From a virus, in the IMG/VR virus record IMGVR_UViG_3300030107_000869, positions 1 through 22,595 of that record: a stretch of DNA of 22,595 nt, one strand, 5' to 3'. Of the stretch, positions 8,033 through 15,051 are shown piece by piece. A model generated the notes under the pieces. It did not search any database and was not told where the DNA came from. It was given only the letters and a program-made list of their open reading frames with translations. Position 1 is the first letter of the stretch, and each line of letters starts with the position of its first letter. A program made the translations under genes and the position numbers.

Positions 8033-9472
8033 CTACTTTTTCCTAATAGTAATGCGCGGCTCTGGTTCTGCCGCAATACGCTTTCCGAATCTGTCAAAAG
8101 ATAGTTTATTGCGCTGCATCAAAGGCGCAGCGTCGGTTGCTGAAATTTCTCCTTTGTCCACAAGTTTCTGTATTTCATCCGGCGTGCCATAAACAATATC
8201 CATATAAATATTGATGACGCGCTTTAGATTGTCCTCAACAACTTCGGTGCGCTGGCCGACATCAAGAGAGCCTAACACTTGCTCTAATCGTTTCTGTTGC
8301 TGTATTGGAACTTGGCCTAACGCTCCACCTGTCGGACTGTTTTCTCGCATCGTCTGCAATGTATCCAAACCAACATTTGAAAGAGCAGATTCAACTAACG
8401 CTTTTGCCTCACCCGCTGGCGTTTGCTTGCCGACAAGAGGAAGGTCCGCAGTAACTTCTGCAGGAACGCCCGTTGCCATTGGGCTAGACCTAACTATTTC
8501 CAGCGCACGGCGTAAATCTTGGATAACCGTTAAGCCTGCGCGTTCTTTTTGCGATTGTCGGCCTTTTTTCTTCGCTTTTAACGCCTCCGCCTCAATAGCC
8601 GCTGGCGAACCAGGGATAGGCGTAATTTTGCCTAATTGGCTCTCTTGGCGTCCGTCACCTTGTGATGCTGCTGGTACTGTGCTTGGCCTTATGCTTGGTG
8701 CAAGTTGCGGCACAACTCTGGAAGGGGGAGTCATAGTGCCTGCGCCAGATGGCGGCGTAAATATTTGCGGATTGGCGGCGCTAGCCATCGCTATTATTCT
8801 TTGATAGTCGGGGAATGACACGAAATTTTCTGGATTGCCGCCTCTATTCACGAAATCTTTCTTGGCAAAATTGTAGTTTTTAATATCCGTTGTCCGATTA
8901 CTGGCCCCTGCTTTTGCAGTCTCTAACTGTTGTGCGTATACACTCTTGATATACGCCTCTGGATTAGCGCGGATCATATCGGCTATTTCTGGTTTACCCG
9001 CAGTTTCGGCTTGCTTTGCCGCTGTCTCTGCAAACCCTAGCATTTGCTGGCGTTGCTTCAATGCTGCCTGATAAGCAGCCTTCTCCCTCGCCGCCTTCGC
9101 CTGTGCCATTTGCAAATTCATTTTCTGCACATTCTCTGCACGGGTACGGGCAAGGTCTTGCTGAAACGCTTGCGGCTGTGCGCCGAAAGCCATTGCCAAC
9201 CCCTTGCCTCGTTGGCCGGGGTCAGTGCTTGGCGCACCGGCCATTAATAAGCCTGGAGCCATTGCCCCAAGGCTGCGGAGAAAAGCATCGGCTCTTGCAC
9301 GGCTTGGGTCTGCGCCCAGCAAACCCATCTGGGTTGTAGGTACTGCCGTTGGCATTGGTGCGCTGGGAGGATTAAACGCGAAAGGCGGAATAGATGCGCT
9401 ACCAAACAAACGCCCATCACGACTACCTGTCTCAAACGCTTGTCCAGTACCTAGCATATGATAAATCGTCAT
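8033..9472 (-). CDS. Uncharacterised Ala/Gln/Pro-rich structural protein (479 aa)
   Basis: ATG 9472 has AAAGGT about 8 nt upstream, 16 nt after the previous gene. The N-terminal 110 residues are Pro/Gly/Ala-rich with little predicted structure. Residues about 105-150 form a helix rich in Ala, Gln and Lys (NLQMAQAKAAREKAAYQAAL). A second low-complexity Pro/Ser segment (about 235-285) precedes a more ordered helical C-terminal half (GLTVIQDLRRALEIVRSS, QVPIQQQKRLEQVLGSLDVG). Such alternation of long helices and disordered linkers is usual in podovirus ejection or internal-core proteins, and the neighbours fit that reading. No enzyme motif or signal peptide is visible. The product name is a positional inference. 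Confidence 0.5.
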   Translation of the reverse strand: MTIYHMLGTGQAFETGSRDGRLFGSASIPPFAFNPPSAPMPTAVPTTQMGLLGADPSRARADAFLRSLGAMAPGLLMAGAPSTDPGQRGKGLAMAFGAQPQAFQQDLARTRAENVQKMNLQMAQAKAAREKAAYQAALKQRQQMLGFAETAAKQAETAGKPEIADMIRANPEAYIKSVYAQQLETAKAGASNRTTDIKNYNFAKKDFVNRGGNPENFVSFPDYQRIIAMASAANPQIFTPPSGAGTMTPPSRVVPQLAPSIRPSTVPAASQGDGRQESQLGKITPIPGSPAAIEAEALKAKKKGRQSQKERAGLTVIQDLRRALEIVRSSPMATGVPAEVTADLPLVGKQTPAGEAKALVESALSNVGLDTLQTMRENSPTGGALGQVPIQQQKRLEQVLGSLDVGQRTEVVEDNLKRVINIYMDIVYGTPDEIQKLVDKGEISATDAAPLMQRNKLSFDRFGKRIAAEPEPRITIRKK

Positions 9473-9488
9473 TACAAATTACCTTTGA

Positions 9489-10346
9489 TTAAAATAAATC
9501 TAACAAACCTCGATAAGCAGAATCTCCCCCGCCGCCGAAAAGACTGCCTAAGATTCCAGCACCCGCCGCGCCATAGCCAAGGTATCGGCTAGTGTCATCG
9601 GCATAGATGGGCTGGTCGGTTGACGATGTTGACCAGCTTCCACCCGTAACAGCAGGCATATATTCGCCAAGCCGGATGCGTGCCTCGTCTTCGGTAAAAC
9701 GATGGCGGTCAATGTCCTCTTGCAGTTCTCGCCCTGCCATTCCCTCGTAAGCCCCGCCAATGTCAATCAGCCTGCTTGGGTCAAGGTAATCCAACTCAGC
9801 CATGCCGGGGGCAGCAGTAGAAGCATCCACTTGTCGTCCACGCTCATCCGCATAATTTGAGTATGCCATGCGTGATCCAACATCGCCTAATGCCTGCAAA
9901 TAATCTTCACTGGCACGCGCCTGCTGATTAGCCTGCAAGCCAGAACCGTATCGGCCAGCACTGGAGAATGCTGCGTTAATACCCGGCATCACGTCTTGCG
10001 TAAACGCCTCAGTCATCGGCCTGGTAGCAGCGTCCATTGCTGACTTGAGATAGGGGTTGGTATCGGGGCTAAGATAATCACCGCGCATCGTCGCCGCTGT
10101 CAGGTCTTGCGCTGCCGTTACTAGTGGCGACCCAGCTTCGGCCCGTGTCTGCATGGCATCCAGACCGGCCTGCGTCTGCGTTGAAAACGGCACAACGGTG
10201 CTGCCTTCGTAAAACGTGCGAGGCGTGTCAAACTGTGTCTCTGCCTCTTTAAACCCGCGCTCAATATACGGCTGCTGAAACGCTGGCGGGTTGTTACTGA
10301 CAACGGTGCGCGAAACGCCACTTGGTCTTGATGAACTGCCACCCAT
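9489..10346 (-). CDS. Tail or internal-virion associated protein (285 aa)
   Basis: ATG 10346 lies one base after the stop of the GNAT-like gene, with AGAGG about 7 nt upstream. The protein starts MGGSSSRPSG, is mostly helical and lacks a signal peptide. Residues about 95-160 contain NPYLKSAMDAATRPMTEAF and SSAGRYGSGLQANQQA, a pattern (R-Y-G-S-G-x-x-A) that I remember from conserved uncharacterised proteins in the tail region of environmental podoviruses. The C terminus has a short Gly/Ala-rich hydrophobic patch (YLGYGAAGAGILGSLFGGGG) that could interact with membrane during DNA entry. Function is not established; a virion protein involved in DNA transfer is the best guess. Confidence 0.5.
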   Translation of the reverse strand: MGGSSSRPSGVSRTVVSNNPPAFQQPYIERGFKEAETQFDTPRTFYEGSTVVPFSTQTQAGLDAMQTRAEAGSPLVTAAQDLTAATMRGDYLSPDTNPYLKSAMDAATRPMTEAFTQDVMPGINAAFSSAGRYGSGLQANQQARASEDYLQALGDVGSRMAYSNYADERGRQVDASTAAPGMAELDYLDPSRLIDIGGAYEGMAGRELQEDIDRHRFTEDEARIRLGEYMPAVTGGSWSTSSTDQPIYADDTSRYLGYGAAGAGILGSLFGGGGDSAYRGLLDLF

Positions 10347-10347
10347 C

Positions 10348-10812
10348 TTAAAGCCTCTTTTCTAAAATGATCTTTGTCTTATTAAAGTCGGTTAAAATTC
10401 TTTCCCAGCCTGCCCGACCCTCCAGGCTGATTGAGTCGCATCCCTGCGACTTCGCCCACTGTTCGATATTACCGATCAGCGGGGTATATTTCTCTCTGCT
10501 AATGCCTGCACACAGCCAGATTAGGCAAGTTGTTGTCTGCGGGTATTCAGTGATGCAAGTAACAGCAATGCCCTCAACCTCATCGTTGTCGGTTGCCAGC
10601 CAAAGCTGTGCGCGGCCTGCGCGTAAATCTGTTAAAACATCGTTGAGCGTATGCGTCTGATCGTACAGCAAAGCACGTTCAATCAGCGTCAGCGATTGAA
10701 AATCCAGCCTCTTGATTTCGGCTTGTGTGGCAAGCCTTAAATGGCGCGGAGGATGATGTCTACAACTGCTATTAAGATTTCCATTATCCAGATTTACACT
10801 AGCTAACATCAT
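10348..10812 (-). CDS. GNAT-like acetyltransferase-fold protein (154 aa)
   Basis: ATG 10812 starts 12 nt after the previous stop; a second ATG follows at once. The C-terminal two thirds resemble phage-encoded GNAT-like proteins: a strand-turn-strand block (QLWLATDNDEVEGIAVTCIT, residues 69-88), a hydrophobic strand (TTTCLIWLCAG), a helix (LIGNIEQWAKSQGC) and the ending SISLEGRAGWERILTDF, where G-R-x-G-W is a signature I associate with this phage group. A clear acetyl-CoA binding loop (R/Q-x-x-G-x-G/A) is not visible, so catalysis is doubtful. It may be a virion or assembly protein that keeps only the fold. It sits among structural genes and is co-transcribed with them. Confidence 0.6.
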   Translation of the reverse strand: MMLASVNLDNGNLNSSCRHHPPRHLRLATQAEIKRLDFQSLTLIERALLYDQTHTLNDVLTDLRAGRAQLWLATDNDEVEGIAVTCITEYPQTTTCLIWLCAGISREKYTPLIGNIEQWAKSQGCDSISLEGRAGWERILTDFNKTKIILEKRL

Positions 10813-10824
10813 GTGTCTATACGG

Positions 10825-11709
10825 TTATTCTTCCGCAGCCATGCCGCCAAAATTGTCATCATCGCCGCCAAATTGACTATCAGCAGAACCAAACATATCG
10901 CCAATTAAAGCGTCGGCAATATCACCAAATGGATCATTGCTTGCCGGATCAATGTCACCAATGTCGTCTTCATCAACATCCTCAAGCCCCGGATGACCCC
11001 CACCAGCACCAAACGGATCAACGCCCGGTTGATTAATGCCGTAGTAATCTTCCATCTGCTGATTAACGGACGGGCCTAGACCAAATCCATAACCAAGGCT
11101 GCTCCAGAACCCCCGCTGACCACGCTCTTGAAGCGCCAGAGCATCTTCCATATCTTTCATGTCGCCAATGCGACCACCAACAATGCCGCCAAGGAAGCCA
11201 AGCGGCCCTAATAATGCCGTTCCAAGCCCCGTGCCGACAATATCACCAGCAATACCTCGACCGCCTCGACCGCCTGCAAGACCACCGATGACACTGCCGC
11301 CCAATGCTCCCGCAGGCCCAAGCAAGCCACCAAGCCGACCGCCAACCCCCTGCATGACGGCAGGGTTTACTCCCGGCGCACCGCCAAACAAACCGCCGCT
11401 GTACGAAAGAGGTCCGTGCGAGGGAGCAGTTGTTGTGCTGACTGAAGATACGCTTGGCGTATTCCCAAGCTGTGATGGATCACCGCCAGCGGAATCCTGC
11501 GCCTGCTGCTGCTGTACGCTCGACGGCAAACGGTAGGGATTTGTCGGCTGCACCACAGGCTGCACAGGCTCAACCGCTGGCTGCACGGCGGCTGGCTGAT
11601 TGCCAAATTTAGGAAAAATAAACTTATTGCCCTGCCAGTAGCCTTGCGGCCTGCCATACGCATTGAGCGGAAATACGTTGCCACTGCTGTCGGTATAGGT
11701 ATTTGCCAT
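10825..11709 (-). CDS. Gly-rich hydrophobic protein with acidic tail (294 aa)
   Basis: ATG 11709 shares the A of the upstream TAA (TAATG). The first 45 residues are ordered-looking (MANTYTDSSGNVFPLNAYGR, GYWQGNKFIFPKFG) and are followed by a Pro/Val/Gln linker. Residues about 100-190 form a long Gly/Ala/Leu-rich tract with glycine-zipper character (GVGGRLGGLLGPAGALGG, GIVGGRIGDM), which suggests membrane insertion. The C-terminal 70 residues are strongly acidic (EDVDEDDIGDID, GGDDDNFGG). No family was recognised. A membrane-active virion protein that helps DNA cross the host envelope is a reasonable hypothesis given the flanking nozzle and internal-protein genes, but nothing in the sequence proves it. 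Confidence 0.5.
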   Translation of the reverse strand: MANTYTDSSGNVFPLNAYGRPQGYWQGNKFIFPKFGNQPAAVQPAVEPVQPVVQPTNPYRLPSSVQQQQAQDSAGGDPSQLGNTPSVSSVSTTTAPSHGPLSYSGGLFGGAPGVNPAVMQGVGGRLGGLLGPAGALGGSVIGGLAGGRGGRGIAGDIVGTGLGTALLGPLGFLGGIVGGRIGDMKDMEDALALQERGQRGFWSSLGYGFGLGPSVNQQMEDYYGINQPGVDPFGAGGGHPGLEDVDEDDIGDIDPASNDPFGDIADALIGDMFGSADSQFGGDDDNFGGMAAEE

Positions 11710-12050
11710 TATCCCACCAATACAACTTTAAAAGTTCGATCTGTCTGCGAATTATTTGCGTGCGTCACCGCAACGCTGCCATTCACCCTGCTTGCGCTGG
11801 CAACGTAGATTGTGCCTGCGCCAATCTCAGCCGATGCGTTGGCCGATGTCGGCGTGAATATCAATGCCGTGTTTACACCAATCCTTGCATCGGTAATCGT
11901 CGTTGACGCCGCGCTTGCCGTTGCCGTGAAGTCGATCACGTTATTGGTCTTGCCCGTCAACATCTGATTGACGCTCTGGCTGATCTGCTGCCTGTGGTAC
12001 TCCTCATCAGGCGAACCAATAGGCGGGGCAGGGAACTCTGAGACAGCCAT
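11709..12050 (-). CDS. Small tail/structural protein (113 aa)
   Basis: The start ATG (12050-12048) overlaps the TGA of the nozzle gene (TGATG) and the stop overlaps the next start (TAATG), so it is tightly coupled on both sides. The protein has a helical N terminus (DEEYHRQQISQSVNQMLTGK). A compact beta region follows: TTITDARIGVNTALIFTPTS, then ASAEIGAGTIYVASASRVNG, SVAVTHANN and RTFKVVLVG. This strand order recurs in small proteins beside the nozzle gene of environmental podoviruses as I remember them; they are thought to be minor tail or fibre-tip-like subunits. No enzyme or membrane features. The precise role is not known. Confidence 0.6.
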   Translation of the reverse strand: MAVSEFPAPPIGSPDEEYHRQQISQSVNQMLTGKTNNVIDFTATASAASTTITDARIGVNTALIFTPTSANASAEIGAGTIYVASASRVNGSVAVTHANNSQTDRTFKVVLVG

Positions 12051-13864
12051 CAGGCCGACCCGTCTGCCGCCGTTTCTGCATCAACGCCTTGTGCGTGCGT
12101 CCATGTGCCGCCAGCCGCAACATTCACTTGCGCTCTGACAAATCGGGTTGACACTGTAAAGTGCGCCTGACCATCGGCATCAATGCTATTCTCGCTCGTC
12201 TCCGTAACGCTGTCACCCGGCGCAACCCTGTGCTTGAGCTTTACCGTTACCGTCCCGCCGTCCACATAAGGCCGGATGGCATTGACATAGATGCGGCCTG
12301 TGCCGCCGATCTCTTGAGTCTCTAAAGTCGCTGCTAGATTAGCACCCGTAAAGCGGCACAGTTTATAGTCCGAATCAAAACTGTTTAGGCTGGTCAAACC
12401 GCCGATCCATGAGGGATCATCGAGCGAGACGCCAAGCGTTTCCATATTTCCAAAACTGTCCAAATCCTCAAGATTGAGGGAAACAGACAGGTTGCGGAAC
12501 ATATATTCCTGTGTGATGTCAGCCGTCGCCCATCGGTCAATGGCCCAATTATAAACGATGATTTTATTTGGCTGACCATCAGAATTGTTCGCTCCTGGGT
12601 AGGCCCAATACACCATCTTAGAGACGGGATCAGCCGCACCGTAAACGCGGTGAATGTAGTTCTGATCGAGGTCATTAAGAAAGAAACGATCAACCTTTTG
12701 GTCGCCTATCGCCTTTGAGCCTGCACCCGTAAACGACCAGAAACCTTCTTCACCCAAATAGAACCCAAACGTCCCGACGTTGACCACGCTGTTTCGCGCC
12801 ATCGGCCCACGATCACGCTCAATTTCCTGAATAGTGAAGATGGTCGGAGGCCCAACATACGACAGTCTATAGATGGCCTTTTTGCAGAAAACCACGCCAT
12901 CCATGCCACCAATAGCACCTGTGATCGCCATCACTTCACCGCCAACGGGCAAATCCTGTCTATCGGACTGCACCGCTGCTGCGGCGGCTGATCCAACTGT
13001 GAGCCAGCTAGTTGGATCATTAATTCCCGACCAGTGAATGCGGTTAGGCGTTGTGCCGTCGCCGTCGTAGATGTTGCCCAAGACAACGAAATCTTTAACA
13101 ACCGCTATTGCTTTAGCGCGGATGTCGTAACTCACGCCGTTGACAAAGTTGGTTGCCGTCATGCCAACGGGGCTTGAGTCTGTGACCGCTACCGTAGTCT
13201 GACCCTTGATCCCTGCCGTTGCCTGCGTGACCGTCACCACATTCGACGCAACCGTTGCACTAAATTTGGCATTTGCATGAATCTGATCTTTAAGGTTCGT
13301 TGCGGTTTGGTTGTTTGACGTTGCTGCAACAAATGTCCCGCTGCCGGGGGATGACCCAACTGTAAAATCATGGGTTGTCTGGTCGGTAGCCACAAGACGC
13401 ACCTTTTCGCCGTTGGCTAAATCTCCGTATGCAGTGATCGTAATCGTGCAAGTCGCCTGTGTTTTTAACAGGTCGGTAAAGGTCGAGTCCGTACCCATAA
13501 CAAAGGATTGAGGCGGGTCTGTATGACCGTTGACCGAAATGACACGGTTGCCAAAATTAATAAAATTTACATGGTCGGTTGTGGCTACCGTATAACTGCC
13601 GGATTGCCTGGAGACATTGGCAAAGGTCGCCGTGCCTAATTTAAATAAATCCTGATGGTCGGCAGAAAACGTGTTTACCGTACCGTCGCTCTGCACAAAA
13701 GACGCACCGCCCTTCGGCAAGTTGGAAAGCGCATTACTCACCGTCGATTGGGAAGGAAAGGGCGCATAGGTTGTAGTCGTTTTGGGCAGCACATTGGTTG
13801 CCACGGTTGCACCCGCGTTGCCCAGGTCAGCCTGGTCCGGCAGAAACGGCCCAAAGTTAAACAT
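12050..13864 (-). CDS. Tail nozzle / packaged-DNA stabilisation protein (P22 gp10-like)
   Basis: ATG 13864 overlaps the adaptor stop (TAATG), with AGAGGA just upstream. The 604-aa protein begins with the short pattern MFNFGPFLPDQADLGNAGAT followed by the phrase NVLPKTTTTYAPFPS, typical of the phage stabilisation proteins that close the portal channel (P22 gp10 family). Further typical phrases are RIHWSGINDPTSW, VFCKKAIYRLSYVGPPTIFT, FYLGEEGFWSFTG and MVYWAYPGANN, spread as beta-propeller blades. Residues about 132-245 look like an extra beta domain placed between FTDL and YDIRAKAIAVVKDFVVLG. The role is to bind under the adaptor ring, hold packaged DNA and connect to the tail tip. The gene order portal-scaffold-coat-adaptor-nozzle supports it. 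Confidence 0.85.
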   Translation of the reverse strand: MFNFGPFLPDQADLGNAGATVATNVLPKTTTTYAPFPSQSTVSNALSNLPKGGASFVQSDGTVNTFSADHQDLFKLGTATFANVSRQSGSYTVATTDHVNFINFGNRVISVNGHTDPPQSFVMGTDSTFTDLLKTQATCTITITAYGDLANGEKVRLVATDQTTHDFTVGSSPGSGTFVAATSNNQTATNLKDQIHANAKFSATVASNVVTVTQATAGIKGQTTVAVTDSSPVGMTATNFVNGVSYDIRAKAIAVVKDFVVLGNIYDGDGTTPNRIHWSGINDPTSWLTVGSAAAAAVQSDRQDLPVGGEVMAITGAIGGMDGVVFCKKAIYRLSYVGPPTIFTIQEIERDRGPMARNSVVNVGTFGFYLGEEGFWSFTGAGSKAIGDQKVDRFFLNDLDQNYIHRVYGAADPVSKMVYWAYPGANNSDGQPNKIIVYNWAIDRWATADITQEYMFRNLSVSLNLEDLDSFGNMETLGVSLDDPSWIGGLTSLNSFDSDYKLCRFTGANLAATLETQEIGGTGRIYVNAIRPYVDGGTVTVKLKHRVAPGDSVTETSENSIDADGQAHFTVSTRFVRAQVNVAAGGTWTHAQGVDAETAADGSA

Positions 13865-14493
13865 TAGAATCCTCTGTTAATATCAAAGGTTCTGGTTGGC
13901 GTAATACCCGCATCAACCGACAACCGCGCCTTGCCGCGTGATCGACTGTCAAGCGTGTTCAGTTCCGCAACCACGCCGTCTAAAAGATTGAGATTTGACT
14001 GCACGCTTTGCGGGTCTTTGGCACGCATATAGAAAGCCGCCAGCGTTGAATAGATGTAGGCATCGGGCGAACTGGTCAAAAGCGCATTGGTGTTATCGGT
14101 CGCCAAATCAAATTTCTTGTAGAACCGATGCGTCATGCCGTAGTCCTGATCCGCTGATCGCTCGAACTGGATCACAGACCCTATGGCAAAGTAATACGGT
14201 CGGCCTGTGCCGCTGCTGGCAACCTCTTGCAGAGAGAATAAGGATTGCTGCGTTGGCTGGTGATTGTCTGACGTATAGAACAAGTCAATATGCTCAATGA
14301 ACCCGGTCGGCAATGCTTGCGTGCTATCACCGCTGGACAGCGTAAAAGTCGTAGACGTTTCTTGCTGTAACAAACGCAGCCTGCGGTTTAGGCGTGCCTC
14401 ACCCCTTGTAATGTAATCCGACCAATCAATATCCGATCTGCTTGTTTCGGTATCCAAGGCCGTCTTTAATTCCGCAAGCGTTGTGATGCTCAT
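13864..14493 (-). CDS. Head-tail adaptor protein (SU10/P22 gp4-like)
   Basis: The start ATG overlaps the preceding stop as ATGA and the end overlaps the nozzle start as TAATG. The 209-aa product has the layout of podovirus adaptor proteins: an N-terminal helix with LAELKTALDTETSRSDIDWS and DYITRGEARLNRRLRLL, a beta part (STTFTLSSGDSTQALPTGFI, then EHIDLFYT), a middle beta hairpin (RPYYFAIGSVIQFERSADQD) and C-terminal helices (AYIYSTLAAFYMRAKDPQSV) ending in an extended tail. It is expected to form a 12-mer ring below the portal after DNA packaging. Position directly before the nozzle gene fits. Assignment rests on sequence pattern and synteny. Confidence 0.8.
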   Translation of the reverse strand: MSITTLAELKTALDTETSRSDIDWSDYITRGEARLNRRLRLLQQETSTTFTLSSGDSTQALPTGFIEHIDLFYTSDNHQPTQQSLFSLQEVASSGTGRPYYFAIGSVIQFERSADQDYGMTHRFYKKFDLATDNTNALLTSSPDAYIYSTLAAFYMRAKDPQSVQSNLNLLDGVVAELNTLDSRSRGKARLSVDAGITPTRTFDINRGF

Positions 14494-14726
14494 TGCTCAT
14501 AAGCCTCATTAACATCAGGCGTGCTGGGATCGTCGGCAACAAACTTGCCGCCCTTTCGCGCACGTTTCTTGGTCGTTGTTTTCTTTGCGGCTGCTTTCTT
14601 GGCAGCAGGCTTCTTTGCTCCCATCGCCGCTTTCGGGCTGTCGGAATAACCCGACTTGGGCAGATCGTCGGCGTCGAATATCTCGCCTTCGCCTGTTCCG
14701 TCTGCGTACATCCATACCTTTGGCAT
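14490..14726 (-). CDS. Small Lys/Ala-rich head-region protein (78 aa)
   Basis: ATG 14726 has TGAGGT 3 nt upstream and follows the capsid gene after 52 nt that hold a strong stem-loop. The N-terminal half (MPKVWMYADGTGEGEIFDAD, then DLPKSGYSDSP) is a small acidic module. The middle (KKPAAKKAAAKKTTTKKRAR, then KGGKF) is histone-H1-like and strongly basic. The C terminus is acidic (DDPSTPDVNEAYEQ). Similar small proteins with KKAA-type tails occur between coat and adaptor genes in environmental podoviruses (remembered). A DNA-contacting or head-completion role is plausible but unproven. It overlaps the adaptor start by 4 nt. Confidence 0.65.
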   Translation of the reverse strand: MPKVWMYADGTGEGEIFDADDLPKSGYSDSPKAAMGAKKPAAKKAAAKKTTTKKRARKGGKFVADDPSTPDVNEAYEQ

Positions 14727-14747
14727 TTTACCTCACTTTAAAGCATC

Positions 14748-14771
14748 GGGAGCCGCCTTGCGACGGCCCCC
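14748..14771 (-). terminator. Strong stem-loop after the capsid gene
   Basis: On the minus strand, a 10-bp stem (GGGGGCCGTC with GGCGGCTCCC, including two G-U pairs) closes a GCAA tetraloop, 7 nt after the capsid stop. The bases that follow (GATGCTTTAAAG) are not a U tract, so it is a weak intrinsic terminator at best. It may be a partial terminator or an RNA-stabilising 3' end that lets the capsid message accumulate. Confidence 0.5.
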
Positions 14772-14778
14772 ATCCGCT

Positions 14779-15051
14779 TTAGTTCATCTGGATACGACAA
14801 GCCAGTTCTGGTCGAACCGTCTTGTAACCGTAGAGAACATCAATACGAGTCGGGAACGTATCAGCACTGATGCTGTAGTCCCTGACAATCCGCATTGAGA
14901 TTCCATCCATGACCTCACGGGCTGAGAAATCAACGCCTTGAGGCATGACCAGATCAGCCGTCGCAAACACGAACGCATCTTTATGATACGCAAGCGACAC
15001 ACCATAATCGGCAGCGTTGCCAATGTCCGTGCTTTGGTCACTTTCGTTTTT
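14779..15051 (-). CDS. Major capsid gene exon 3
   Basis: 90 codons plus stop, predicted to start AAA AAC GAA (15051). An in-frame TAA at 15057-15055 shows that coding cannot extend further upstream. The exon encodes the conserved C-terminal part of the coat (NAADYGVSLAYHKDAFVFAT, then MDGISMRIVRDYSISADTFP and TRIDVLYGYKTVRPELACRI). An internal ATG at 15000 is a normal Met-less splice-frame position, not a likely start. Confidence 0.7.
   Translation of the reverse strand, partial: KNESDQSTDIGNAADYGVSLAYHKDAFVFATADLVMPQGVDFSAREVMDGISMRIVRDYSISADTFPTRIDVLYGYKTVRPELACRIQMN

Noticed and set aside
8211-8804. 197-codon plus-strand frame
   Set aside because: Antisense to the 479-aa gene with Cys/Arg/Ser-rich shadow composition and no initiation signal.
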